From an uncultured Clostridium sp. (lineage in GTDB: Bacteria > Bacillota > Clostridia > Lachnospirales > Lachnospiraceae): 38,720 nucleotides of DNA. Positions 16,947 to 24,702 of the stretch are shown piece by piece. The notes under the pieces are model-generated. The model was not told the origin of the DNA. It worked only from the letters and a program-made list of their open reading frames with translations, and did no database searches. The first letter of the stretch is position 1, and every line of letters starts with the position of its first letter. Where the stretch lies: assembly GCA_900555045.1 (NCBI GenBank), contig USJW01000037.1, positions 1 to 38,720 of the forward strand, read 5' to 3'. A program made the translations under genes and the position numbers.

Positions 16947-17234
16947 CTATTTCTCCAGCGTCACGTCCGCATCCGACAGCAGCTGTTCAAACACGCGAAA
17001 CACACCGTCCAGCTCGTCATCGTCATCGACGAACTCGTAAACGGCCTCCGCATCCTGCTGACCGGAAACATCCTTCAGGATATAGCACTCTCCGTCCTCG
17101 CCCTCCGGCGCATCCGTCACGAGCAGATAGCTCGCCGCATTGATCCTGGTCTCTTCCAACACATAAAAATCCACAGATTCTCCTGAATCCGTAAACATCG
17201 TAATTTTGTCCTTATTCTCGATTTCCTGCTTCAT
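16947..17234 (-). CDS. DUF1292 family protein (YrzB-like)
   Basis: Small acidic protein of 95 residues: DKITMFTDSGESVDFYVLEET, then YLLVTDAP and an acidic C-terminal half with VDDDDELDGVFRVFEQLL. Members are found in nearly all Firmicutes next to ruvX, as here, where the two genes overlap by 23 bases. The biochemical role is unknown; a cytoplasmic location is expected. The start ATG has AGGGAG upstream. Confidence 0.9.
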   Translation of the reverse strand: MKQEIENKDKITMFTDSGESVDFYVLEETRINAASYLLVTDAPEGEDGECYILKDVSGQQDAEAVYEFVDDDDELDGVFRVFEQLLSDADVTLEK

Positions 17235-17667
17235 CCCGTTCTCCCTGATAACGCAAACTGTCCAGGTATCCCTGCAGAATCATGGCCGCCGCAATCTGGT
17301 CCACATGTTCCTTCCTGTGTTCCCTGCGCACGCCGCTCTCGATCAGCACGCGGTCCGCCGCCACGGTGGTCAGCCGTTCATCCCAGAGGATAACCGGCAG
17401 GCCTGTCCGCCGCTCTAACGCCGCCTTAAGCTCTTCCGACTTCTGGGCGCGCTCTCCCACGGTGTTGTTCATATTCTTAGGATAACCAAGTACAATCCGT
17501 TCAATCTCATATGTGCGGATTAATTCCTCAATTCTCGCCAATGTTTTGCGCAATTTGTTCTCTTCCTTGCGCACAATTGTCTCCACTGTCTGGGCAGTGA
17601 TACCTAAAGGATCGCAGACTGCAACCCCCACTGTCTTCGAGCCGTAGTCCAGCCCCATTATTCTCAT
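17212..17667 (-). CDS. ruvX: Holliday junction resolvase-like YqgF/RuvX, 16S pre-rRNA nuclease
   Basis: A 151-residue RNase H-fold nuclease. Motifs: MGLDYGSKTVGVAV with the first catalytic Asp7, VLGYPKNMNNTVGERA, and DERLTTVAA with HVDQIAAAMILQ carrying the late acidic residues. In E. coli and B. subtilis it trims the 5' end of 16S pre-rRNA; a resolvase role has also been proposed. The start at 17667 is chosen because GGAGGA stands seven bases upstream and the length fits the family; the frame is open to 17796 but that extension is unlike any RuvX N-terminus. It follows ireB after a 240-base gap and overlaps the DUF1292 gene. Confidence 0.93.
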   Translation of the reverse strand: MRIMGLDYGSKTVGVAVCDPLGITAQTVETIVRKEENKLRKTLARIEELIRTYEIERIVLGYPKNMNNTVGERAQKSEELKAALERRTGLPVILWDERLTTVAADRVLIESGVRREHRKEHVDQIAAAMILQGYLDSLRYQGERDEAGNRE

Positions 17668-17850
17668 GCAAATTTCCTCCGAGCAGAATTCCGCCGTCTC
17701 CTCCGCCGCCTCTTGCGCGGCCGGTCCCGCAAAACTCCGGTTCATCTCGCCCTGGTCTTTACGCACAGGCACGACAAAACCGGCCTCTGACTGCAATTCA
17801 ATCCGTATCCACGCAGTCAGACGCCAGCAGGTTGATCGGTCTTTTTACTT

Positions 17851-17879
17851 CAGGAGGCCCCTGCTTAGAGCGCCTCCTG
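17851..17879. other. Hairpin between ireB and ruvX
   Basis: Arms CAGGAGGC (17851-17858) and GCCTCCTG (17872-17879) with a 13-base loop. TTTT follows on the plus strand only; on the minus strand, where the genes lie, there is no T-tract. It may slow or process the ireB transcript. No gene is seen in the 240-base gap 17668-17907. Confidence 0.4.
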
Positions 17880-17907
17880 TTTTCACGAACGCAGCGTAAG
17901 CCCTCCT

Positions 17908-18168
17908 CTACTTGAGGCGGGCGTCAATATACACGGCCATCAGTTCCTCCAGAATCTCATCCCGCTCTACCTTCATGATAAGACTTCTGGCGCCCTTATG
18001 GCTGGTAATATAGGTCGGGTCCCCGGACATGATATAACCCACGATCTGGTTGATGGGGTTATATCCTTTCTCGGTCAAGGCAACATATACCTGTTCCAGT
18101 ACATCGCTGACTTGCATTTTGTTGTCCTGAACAGCCTGAAAATATTGTGTATCCATCATATTGCCCAT
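17908..18168 (-). CDS. ireB: IreB-family regulatory phosphoprotein
   Basis: An 86-residue member of the IreB (DUF965, YrzL) family. The conserved core YVALTEKGYNPINQIVGYIMSGDPTYITSHKGAR is complete. In Enterococcus, IreB is phosphorylated by the Ser/Thr kinase IreK and lowers cephalosporin resistance; whether the same holds here is inference. The start ATG 18168 has AAAGGA upstream, and the gene has a strong promoter at 18198-18226. In many Firmicutes alaS lies upstream of it; here mtaB does instead. Confidence 0.93.
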   Translation of the reverse strand: MGNMMDTQYFQAVQDNKMQVSDVLEQVYVALTEKGYNPINQIVGYIMSGDPTYITSHKGARSLIMKVERDEILEELMAVYIDARLK

Positions 18169-18197
18169 GTCATCACGTCCTTTAAGTATTCTTTTCT

Positions 18198-18226
18198 ATT
18201 CTACCCTATAATCGCCTGTTCCGCAA
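18198..18226 (-). promoter_or_regulatory. Promoter of the ireB operon
   Basis: Minus-strand -35 TTGCGG (18226-18221), 17-base spacer, -10 TAGAAT (18203-18198). Transcription would start about 23 bases before the ireB ATG and may continue through ruvX to trhP. Confidence 0.75.
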
Positions 18227-18292
18227 TAGAGTATTTTCTTAATTTTGACAGTTTTCTGCGGACTTTTTGTAAAATATCGCACAACGTTTTGC

Positions 18293-18308
18293 CATTTCCC
18301 GGGAAATG
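18293..18308. repeat. Perfect 16-bp palindrome after mtaB
   Basis: CATTTCCCGGGAAATG is its own reverse complement and lies two bases past the mtaB stop codon. No T-tract follows on the minus strand, so it is not a normal terminator. It could be a protein-binding site; no second copy was noticed in the window. Confidence 0.5.
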
Positions 18309-18309
18309 T

Positions 18310-19686
18310 TCAAATTTTTTCCGCGTAAAGTGTCTCGTCGTCCAACAATCCGTCGATGTGCGCCGTCACCATCCGGCCCCGGGACAGATCCCCGGCGAGG
18401 GAAAGCGGCACCGCAGCCCGCACGTACTGCCGGGTGTGGCCCACCGCCCACTCTCTCCCGTCAATGGTCACCGGCTCCTCGAGAAGAATCTCCTGGGACG
18501 TGCCAATAAAGCGCTCCCGGTACTCCCTCGACATGCGCTTCTCCAGCTCCAAAAGCACGTCGCTTCGCGCCGCCTTCACCGGCTCCGGCACCTGGTCCGG
18601 CATCACGGCCGCGCGGGTGCCCGCCCGCTTGGAGTACTTGAACACGTGCATCTCGTAGAAGTGCACCTTCTCCAGAAATTCCCTCGTGACCGCGAACTCC
18701 TCCTCGGTCTCCCCGGGGAAGCCCACGATCACGTCCGTGGTGATGGCGGGCTCATGGAAGGCGCGCCGCAAAATCCCGCAGCACTCCAGGTACTCTGCGG
18801 TGGTGTAGTGGCGGTTCATTCGCTTTAATGTGGCGTCGCAGCCGCTCTGGAGGGAGAGGTGGAAGTGCGGGCACAGCTTGTCGATCTTCGCCAGCTCCGC
18901 CGCAAACTCCTCCGTGATGATCCGCGGCTCCAAAGAGCCCAGACGGATGCGTTCAATCCCGTCCACCTCGCCGATCCGCCGGATCAGATCCAGCAGCCAC
19001 GGGCGGTAGATGGCGCCCTCCCTGGCGCAGTAGTCCCCCGCCTTAAGGGCGGTCTCCGGGTCCTCAAAATCCAGCCCGTAGGAGCTTAAGTGGATGCCCG
19101 TGAGCACCATCTCCTTGTAGCCCTGGGCGGCCAGAACGCGGACCTCCTCCAGCACCTCCTCCGGCTTTCTGGAGCGCACCCGGCCCCTGGCGTATGGGAT
19201 GATGCAGTAGCTGCAAAACTGGTTGCAGCCGTCCTGCACCTTGATGAACGCTCTGGTGCGGTCCGCGATGTGGTCCACGTGAAGGGCCTCGTACTCACCA
19301 GTGTGGGCGATGTCCACCACGTAGGAGTTGTCCTCCCTGCCGCCGCCGAAAAATTCGTCCAGAATGTCCGCCAAACGGCCCTTCTGGTTGTTTCCGATAA
19401 TCACATCCACCGCGGCGTCCTCCTTCAGGGCGTCCGCCGCCACCTGCACGTAGCAGCCCGTGGCCACCACCACCGCCTCCGGGTTCATCTTCTTCGCCCG
19501 GTGAAGCATCTGGCGTGACTTCCGGTCCGCGATATTGGTCACGGAACAGGTGTTGATAATATACACGTCCGCCTCCCGGTCGAAGGGGACGATCTCATAT
19601 CCGCGGGCCTCCAGCTGCTGCTGCATGGCCTCGGTTTCATACGCATTTACCTTGCATCCAAGATTGTGGAAAGCTGCCCTGGGCAT
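18310..19686 (-). CDS. mtaB: tRNA (N6-threonylcarbamoyladenosine 37) methylthiotransferase
   Basis: Radical-SAM methylthiotransferase of 458 residues that turns t6A37 into ms2t6A37 in ANN-decoding tRNAs. The N-terminal UPF0004 domain holds the second cluster's cysteines (Cys11, Cys47, Cys78). The radical-SAM motif CNQFCSYC (Cys154, Cys158, Cys161) is followed by the family segment IIPYARGRVRSR, and a C-terminal TRAM domain ends the chain (about 395-458). The N-terminus AAFHNLGCKVNAYETE is typical of MtaB as opposed to MiaB or RimO. The start at 19686 has AGGAGG seven bases upstream; the frame stays open a further 12 codons. It is divergent from the HPr-like gene. Confidence 0.95.
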   Translation of the reverse strand: MPRAAFHNLGCKVNAYETEAMQQQLEARGYEIVPFDREADVYIINTCSVTNIADRKSRQMLHRAKKMNPEAVVVATGCYVQVAADALKEDAAVDVIIGNNQKGRLADILDEFFGGGREDNSYVVDIAHTGEYEALHVDHIADRTRAFIKVQDGCNQFCSYCIIPYARGRVRSRKPEEVLEEVRVLAAQGYKEMVLTGIHLSSYGLDFEDPETALKAGDYCAREGAIYRPWLLDLIRRIGEVDGIERIRLGSLEPRIITEEFAAELAKIDKLCPHFHLSLQSGCDATLKRMNRHYTTAEYLECCGILRRAFHEPAITTDVIVGFPGETEEEFAVTREFLEKVHFYEMHVFKYSKRAGTRAAVMPDQVPEPVKAARSDVLLELEKRMSREYRERFIGTSQEILLEEPVTIDGREWAVGHTRQYVRAAVPLSLAGDLSRGRMVTAHIDGLLDDETLYAEKI

Positions 19687-19756
19687 GCTAAAACCTCCTG
19701 TCTCTGCATAATCATAAATCACCAGTTTCTTACGTTTTTTTCATGCAATCTCACTA

Positions 19757-19785
19757 TTGACTTTTAAGCCCCGCATCTGTACTAT
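19757..19785 (+). promoter_or_regulatory. Promoter of the HPr-like gene
   Basis: -35 TTGACT (19757-19762), 17-base spacer, -10 TACTAT (19780-19785). It leaves a leader of about 70 bases before the ATG at 19861. Confidence 0.75.
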
Positions 19786-19860
19786 TAAAGGCAGGATAGG
19801 GATGGATTGAATTCCTGTCAACCAATACATAGTGTAAACACAACAAGGAGGATTCACCGT

Positions 19861-20094
19861 ATGAAAACAGTACGCATTTCGTTAAACTCCATTGACAAGG
19901 TTAAGTCCTTTGTGAACGATTTATCCAAGTTTGATGTAGATTTTGATCTGGTATCCGGGAGATACGTAATCGACGCCAAGTCCATCATGGGCATCTTCAG
20001 CTTAGACCTTTCCAAGCCGATCGATTTAAATATCCACGCCGAGTCCAATGTAGATGTGATCCTGGCAACTCTGGCTCCCTACATCATTCAGTAA
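19861..20094 (+). CDS. HPr-like protein without the active-site histidine
   Basis: A 77-residue protein with the HPr fold pattern: a beta strand KTVRISL, a helix VKSFVNDLSKF, the AKSIMGIFSLDLSKPI segment around Ser41 (equivalent to regulatory Ser46 of HPr), and a final helix VDVILATLAPYI. The GLHARPA motif that carries catalytic His15 is absent and replaced by SLNSIDKVKSF, so it cannot relay phosphate from EI to sugar permeases. Retention of the Ser46-like region suggests a regulatory or binding role, perhaps with HPr kinase or a CcpA-type partner; that is inference. AAGGAGG precedes the start at 19861. It is a monocistronic gene between its own promoter and a perfect terminator, which argues for independent and strong expression. 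Confidence 0.8.
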   Translation: MKTVRISLNSIDKVKSFVNDLSKFDVDFDLVSGRYVIDAKSIMGIFSLDLSKPIDLNIHAESNVDVILATLAPYIIQ

Positions 20095-20131
20095 TCTGCT
20101 GACCGCTTGTTGTCACATTAAAAAATGGCAG

Positions 20132-20162
20132 CTGCCTGCATGTATATGCAGGCAGTTTTTTT
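20132..20162 (+). terminator. Terminator of the HPr-like gene
   Basis: Perfect 10-bp stem CTGCCTGCAT (20132-20141)/ATGCAGGCAG (20146-20155) with a 4-base loop and seven Ts. On the minus strand a T6 run begins six bases past the stem, so it can also stop thiI transcription. Confidence 0.95.
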
Positions 20163-20205
20163 GTGCTATATGGGAGGGGCAAGGCATGTCCCTCCCTCGC
20201 TCTGT

Positions 20206-21390
20206 CTATCCCTGGCAGTGAATCCGCTCCGCCGTGTCGATGGCGGTCTTTACCATCTCGTCGATCTTCTCCTGAAGGTGGGTCTCCGACCCGCGGATCA
20301 CGTTTAAGTTCGGCTTGGTCACCGGGTGCTTGGCCACGAAGATGGTGCAGCAGTCCTCGAAGGGCTGGATGGACGTCTCGAAGGTGCCGATCCGCTGGGA
20401 CACGTCCACGATCTCCTGCTTGTCGAAGCCGATCACCGGGCGGAACACCGGCATGGTGCACACCTCGTTGGTGGCGGCCAGAGACTGCACGGTCTGGGAG
20501 GCCACCTGGCCGATGCTCTCGCCCGTGATCAGGCTGATGGCGCCGGTCTTTTCGGCGATGGCCTCGGCGATGCGCATCATGTAGCGGCGCATGATGATGG
20601 TCAGCTCCTCGTGGGGGCACTTGTCGTAGATGTAGAGCTGGATGTCCGTGAAATTCACCACGTACAGATCCATGGGGCCCGCGTAGCGCGCCACCAGGTT
20701 GCCCAGATCCACCACCTTCTGCTTGGCCCGGTCGCTTGTGTAGGGCGGCGCGTGGAAGTACACGGCGTCGATCTTCACGCCGCGCTTGGCGATCATGTAG
20801 CCCGCAACCGGGCTGTCGATGCCGCCGGATAGCAGCAGCATGGCGCGGCCGTTGGTGCCCACCGGCATGCCGCCGGGGCCCGGGATCACCAGGGAGAACA
20901 GGTTGATCTTCTGGCGGACCTCCACACGGAGCGTCACGTCGGGGTTGTGCACATCCACCTTGATCTCCGGGAACGCCTCCAGGATGACCTCGCCCAAATC
21001 CCGGTTGATCTGCTCGGAGCTCACCGGGTAATTCTTGTCCCCGCGGCGCGCGTTCACCTTGAAGGTGATGTGCTTGTCCGGGTACACCTCATCCATGTAC
21101 TCCACCACGCGCTTCTTCAGATTCTCATAGTCCTTGTCCTCGATCTGCACCATGGGGCAGATGTCCGCGATTCCAAACACGCGCTTTAAGGCCTCGATCA
21201 CGTCGTCGTACTCGTAGTCCCCGTCCGCCATCACGTAGATACGGCCGGACTCCTTGGTCACCTCAAACTGGCCGTCCACGCTCTTTAGGGCGTAGCGGAT
21301 CTGCTTGATCAGGGCGTCCTCGAACATGTAGCGGTTCTTTCCCTTGGTCCCGATCTCCGCGTACTTGATTAAAAATGACTGGTATTTCAT
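20206..21390 (-). CDS. thiI: tRNA 4-thiouridine synthase ThiI
   Basis: A 394-residue enzyme that adenylates U8 of tRNA and inserts sulphur to give s4U; in some bacteria it also feeds thiazole synthesis. Domains: an N-terminal ferredoxin-like part, THUMP (about 60-165), and the PP-loop ATPase with SGGIDSPVA at 188-196. The FEDCCTIF segment (Cys347/348) marks the equivalent of a conserved catalytic cysteine. The C-terminal rhodanese domain of enterobacterial ThiI is missing, as is usual in Firmicutes, where sulphur comes directly from a dedicated cysteine desulfurase, here encoded 70 bases upstream. Confidence 0.96.
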   Translation of the reverse strand: MKYQSFLIKYAEIGTKGKNRYMFEDALIKQIRYALKSVDGQFEVTKESGRIYVMADGDYEYDDVIEALKRVFGIADICPMVQIEDKDYENLKKRVVEYMDEVYPDKHITFKVNARRGDKNYPVSSEQINRDLGEVILEAFPEIKVDVHNPDVTLRVEVRQKINLFSLVIPGPGGMPVGTNGRAMLLLSGGIDSPVAGYMIAKRGVKIDAVYFHAPPYTSDRAKQKVVDLGNLVARYAGPMDLYVVNFTDIQLYIYDKCPHEELTIIMRRYMMRIAEAIAEKTGAISLITGESIGQVASQTVQSLAATNEVCTMPVFRPVIGFDKQEIVDVSQRIGTFETSIQPFEDCCTIFVAKHPVTKPNLNVIRGSETHLQEKIDEMVKTAIDTAERIHCQG

Positions 21391-21460
21391 TGGCTGAACC
21401 TCTTTCTATTTGTGCAAAGGAGCCCCCGCGCGGCGCCCTGCCGCTTTCGGGGACCGCCCG

Positions 21461-22615
21461 CTAGTGCCGGGAATACCGGCGTAGCACGGGCAGCAGTTCC
21501 TTTAATGTCTCAATACAGTAATCCACCTCTTCTGTGGTGTTGAACACGCCGAAGCTGAACCGGAGAGTGGAGTCCAGCAGGTCCTTCTTCACGCCCACGG
21601 CCTTTAAGGTCCCGCTGATGGCCGGGTGGTTGGAGGAGCATGCGGATCCGGAGGACACGTAGATCCCCTTGTCCTCCAGCGCGTGGAGCAGCACCTCGCT
21701 GCGCACGCCTTGGAAGCTGGCGCTGACGATCTGCGGCGCGCTCTGATCCCCCTTTTTGCTGTTGACGCTCACACCGTCAAGCTCGGCCATGCGGTCGATC
21801 ATGTAATCCTTGACGGCAGTGATTTTTTCCACTGTCTCCCGGTGGTTGGCGTAGATTTCCTCCGCCGCCATGCCCAGGCCCGCGATCCCCGGGACATTCT
21901 CCGTGCCGGAGCGCAGGTCGCGCTGCTGGCCGCCGCCGTAGATTAGCGGGCGGATCTTCACCCGCTCGTCAATGTAGAGAAAGCCCACGCCCTTGGGCCC
22001 ATGGATCTTGTGGGCGCTGACGGACAGCAGGTCGATGTGTTCCTTCTTCGGGCGGATCACAAACTTTCCGTAGGCCTGGATGGCGTCCACGTGAAACAGG
22101 GTGTTGGGGTTTTTCCGGCGGATCAGGCTTCCGATCTCCTCCACCGGCTCCACCGCGCCGATCTCATTGTTCACGTACATGATGGACACCAGGATGGTGT
22201 CGGGGCGGATGGCCTGCTCCAGCTCCTCCAGGGAGATGTGGCCGTCCCCGTCCACCTTCAGGTAGGTGACCTCAAAGCCCTGCTCCTCGAGAAACGCCAG
22301 GGGGTTGTACACCGAGGCGTGCTCGATCCGGGTGGTGATGATGTGCTTTCCCGCCCGGTGGTTGGCGAAGGCCGTGCCGATCAGTGCCATGTTGTTGGAC
22401 TCCGTGCCGCCGGAGGTAAAGAGGATCTCCTTCTCCTTCACCTTCAGGGTCTTCGCCACCTGCGCGGCTGCGCGGCGCACGTACTGCTCCGCCTCCATCC
22501 CCTTTCTGTGCTTGGCGGATGGGTTGCCGTAATCCTCTGTCATCGCCTTCACCATGATGTCCTTCACACTGTCAAAGACCCGGGTGGTGGCGGAATTGTC
22601 AAAATATGCTTCCAT
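21461..22615 (-). CDS. Cysteine desulfurase, NifS/IscS-like (partner of ThiI)
   Basis: PLP enzyme of 384 residues that takes sulphur from cysteine as a persulfide. The N-terminus YFDNSATT is typical; the PLP lysine is Lys203 in SVSAHKIHGPKG, and the persulfide cysteine is Cys326 in SSGSACSS. The start at 22615 has AGGAG about eleven bases upstream; the frame is open to 22669 but the sequence before this ATG is not conserved-looking. Its position directly upstream of thiI, as with nifZ-thiI in Bacillus, suggests it is the sulphur donor for s4U and not the general Fe-S cluster desulfurase. That role is inferred from context. Confidence 0.93.
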   Translation of the reverse strand: MEAYFDNSATTRVFDSVKDIMVKAMTEDYGNPSAKHRKGMEAEQYVRRAAAQVAKTLKVKEKEILFTSGGTESNNMALIGTAFANHRAGKHIITTRIEHASVYNPLAFLEEQGFEVTYLKVDGDGHISLEELEQAIRPDTILVSIMYVNNEIGAVEPVEEIGSLIRRKNPNTLFHVDAIQAYGKFVIRPKKEHIDLLSVSAHKIHGPKGVGFLYIDERVKIRPLIYGGGQQRDLRSGTENVPGIAGLGMAAEEIYANHRETVEKITAVKDYMIDRMAELDGVSVNSKKGDQSAPQIVSASFQGVRSEVLLHALEDKGIYVSSGSACSSNHPAISGTLKAVGVKKDLLDSTLRFSFGVFNTTEEVDYCIETLKELLPVLRRYSRH

Positions 22616-22652
22616 GTCAATACACGCTCCTATTCTGTAGCAGTACGCGCTC

Positions 22653-23399
22653 TTAAATCCCGCCCTCAAGCCGCAGCATCAACGCGGCCAGCACCGTGAG
22701 CCCTGCGGTCTCGGTTCTTAAGATCCGCTTTCCAAGGCTCACCGGCAGGATTCCCGCCTGTCTCGCAAGCTCGATCTCCCGCTCGTCAAATCCGCCCTCG
22801 GGGCCGATGAACACTGCGATCTGCCGCGCGGTTGCGGCCTTCTGGAAGGCCTCCCTTGTGGCCTCCATCCCCCGCTCGTTCTCGTAGGGGATCAGGCGCA
22901 GGTCAAAGCCCGCCGTGTCCAGGTAGGCGGCTGCCTCGGCAAATGTCATGACCCGGCCGATCTCCGGGACCAGACTCCGCTTGCTCTGCTTGGCCGCGCT
23001 CTCGGCGATGGCCTGCCAGCGGCGGATCCTGGCCTCCTCCTTCTTGGCGTCCAGCTTGACCACGGCGTTCTTTGTGGCCACAGGGATCACCCCCGCGGCC
23101 CCCAGCTCCACGGCCTTCTGGATAATCAACTCCATCTTATCACCTTTGGGCAGGCCCTGGAAGAGCCAAATCCTGGATGGAAGCTCTCTGGCCTCCTCCT
23201 CCTGTAGGATTCGCACGTCCACCGCCTGGTCCTCCAGGTCTTCCACCGCGCATAGGTAGTCCCGGCCTCCGCCGTCGCTGACCAGCACCTCCTCGCCGGG
23301 GCGCATGCGCAGCACATGTTTCATATGGTTTACATCCGGCCCGGTGATGCGGATCATGCCCCCCGCGATCTGGCCCGGCTCCACAAAGAAATGATGCAT
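22653..23399 (-). CDS. rsmE: 16S rRNA (uracil-1498-N3)-methyltransferase
   Basis: SPOUT-class methyltransferase of 248 residues that methylates U1498 in helix 44 of 16S rRNA. The N-terminal PUA-like part begins MHHFFV with HMKHVLRMRPGEEV. The C-terminal knotted domain shows KGDKMELIIQKAVELGA, AESAAKQSKRS, FIGPEGGFDEREIE and LGKRILRTETA, the SAM-binding knot residues of the family. It is 25 bases after prmA and 37 bases before the cysteine desulfurase. The prmA-rsmE order is widespread in Firmicutes. Confidence 0.96.
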   Translation of the reverse strand: MHHFFVEPGQIAGGMIRITGPDVNHMKHVLRMRPGEEVLVSDGGGRDYLCAVEDLEDQAVDVRILQEEEARELPSRIWLFQGLPKGDKMELIIQKAVELGAAGVIPVATKNAVVKLDAKKEEARIRRWQAIAESAAKQSKRSLVPEIGRVMTFAEAAAYLDTAGFDLRLIPYENERGMEATREAFQKAATARQIAVFIGPEGGFDEREIELARQAGILPVSLGKRILRTETAGLTVLAALMLRLEGGI

Positions 23400-23424
23400 G
23401 TCAAACCTCTTTTAATTCAGGCGC

Positions 23425-24381
23425 TTACTTTTTGCGCGCAGTCACGGACACCCACTCGCCCTGGTACGTTACCTCCACCACCTCGAACGCGTCGTTTGCG
23501 GCGAAGGCGTCCAGAACCGCCTGTTCCTTCATATTGATGATGCCGGAGGTGATGAAGAGGCCGCCCTGCTTTAAGTGCACCGCCACCTCGTTCACCAGCA
23601 GGATGATCACATCCGCCAGGATGTTGGCCACGACCACGTCGTAGCAGCCGAATCCGGCCCACTCCTGCACCTTGGGGTCGTCGATGATGTTGCCCTGAAG
23701 CACATGAAAATTCTCCTCACCGATCCCGTTGGCCGCCAGGTTCTCCCCCACCGCCGTGATGGCGTTCTCGTCCAGATCCGTGCCCCAGACCTCCTTGGCA
23801 CCCAGCTTTAAAGCGGTGATCCCAAGGATGCCGCTGCCGGTTCCCACGTCCAGAATCCTTGTGTCACCTGTCACCGCCTTCTTTAGCTGGCGGATGCACA
23901 GCTGAGTGGTCTCGTGCATGCCGGTACCGAAGGCCGTGCCCGGGTCGATCTGCACCAGAAGCTTGTCCTTGTGCTCCTCCGGGATAGTCTCCCAGGTGGG
24001 CTTGATTAAGATGTCGTCCACGGTGAAGGGCTTGAAATACTGCTTCCAGTTGTTGATCCAGTCCTTGTCCTCGGTCTCGGAGGCCGTGATGGTCCGCGCG
24101 CCCAGGTCCGTGAAGGGGGCCAGCTCGTCCAGTCCCTCCTCCACCTGCTTAAGAAGGTTCGCGATGTCCGCGTCCTCGTCCACGTAGAAGCTCATCTTCG
24201 CGGAGCCGTCGTCCGGGGGCAGCTCGGGCAGGATGTCGATGAACATGCCCTTAGTCTCCTTGTCCGTCAGGGGCACGTTGTCCTCGATCTCAACGCCCTC
24301 GATGCCGATGTCGTCCAGCATGCTGCTGACTAAGTCCACCGCCTGCGTGGTGGTTGTAAGTGTAAATTTTTTCCATTTCAT
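23425..24381 (-). CDS. prmA: Ribosomal protein L11 methyltransferase
   Basis: A 318-residue enzyme that trimethylates several amino groups of ribosomal protein L11. The N-terminal L11-recognition domain (about 1-100) starts MKWKKFTLTTTTQAVDLVSSML; the catalytic domain has DPGTAFGTGMHETTQ, the SAM motif DVGTGSGILG, and VVANILADVI. Length and motif spacing match the family. It starts 23 bases after the small A/B-barrel gene and is followed by rsmE. Confidence 0.96.
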   Translation of the reverse strand: MKWKKFTLTTTTQAVDLVSSMLDDIGIEGVEIEDNVPLTDKETKGMFIDILPELPPDDGSAKMSFYVDEDADIANLLKQVEEGLDELAPFTDLGARTITASETEDKDWINNWKQYFKPFTVDDILIKPTWETIPEEHKDKLLVQIDPGTAFGTGMHETTQLCIRQLKKAVTGDTRILDVGTGSGILGITALKLGAKEVWGTDLDENAITAVGENLAANGIGEENFHVLQGNIIDDPKVQEWAGFGCYDVVVANILADVIILLVNEVAVHLKQGGLFITSGIINMKEQAVLDAFAANDAFEVVEVTYQGEWVSVTARKK

Positions 24382-24404
24382 ATGCTATCGTCTCCTGTCT
24401 CATG

Positions 24405-24689
24405 CTACTCGCAGTCAAAAATCGCCTTGGTTTCCAGGTATCCCCCGTACGTCTCCTTCCACTCCCTGTGGATGTCGGAGGCGTCAAAGAGGCCCAGCGC
24501 CTCCCGCTCCATCTCCACACAGATCATCAGGTCGTACCGGTTCGGCAGGTCGATCACCGAGGTGTCCACCGATACCCGGTGCACGCCCTCGATGGCGGTG
24601 GAACGGGAAAACAGCGCACGGATGCGCTCTGTCAAATCCCGCTGTTCCTTCCCCTGCCCGTTTAGTTTTACGATAATATAGTGCCTCAC
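24405..24689 (-). CDS. Small protein resembling the stress-responsive A/B barrel (Dabb) family
   Basis: A 94-residue protein starting with GTG at 24689, supported by GGAGG seven bases upstream. The chain begins MRHYIIVKLN, has GVHRVSVDTS in the middle, RYDLMICVEME, and ends with a Trp/Tyr-rich WKETYGGYLETKAIFDCE. The alternation of strands and helices and the RYDLMI/VEM strand resemble Dabb dimeric alpha-beta barrels. The match is at pattern level only, and function is unknown. It lies 13 bases after the TSUP gene and 23 before prmA, so it is certainly cotranscribed. Confidence 0.75.
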   Translation of the reverse strand: MRHYIIVKLNGQGKEQRDLTERIRALFSRSTAIEGVHRVSVDTSVIDLPNRYDLMICVEMEREALGLFDASDIHREWKETYGGYLETKAIFDCE

Positions 24690-24702
24690 CTCTGCACCTC
24701 CG

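Noticed and set aside
17668..17796. Longer RuvX with a 43-residue N-terminal extension
   Set aside because: The extension starts at a TTG without a ribosome site, while the internal ATG has GGAGGA and gives the normal family length.
18246..18276. Plus-strand TTGACA and TAAAAT between mtaB and ireB
   Set aside because: The spacer is 19 bases and no plus-strand gene follows; it would only run antisense into mtaB.
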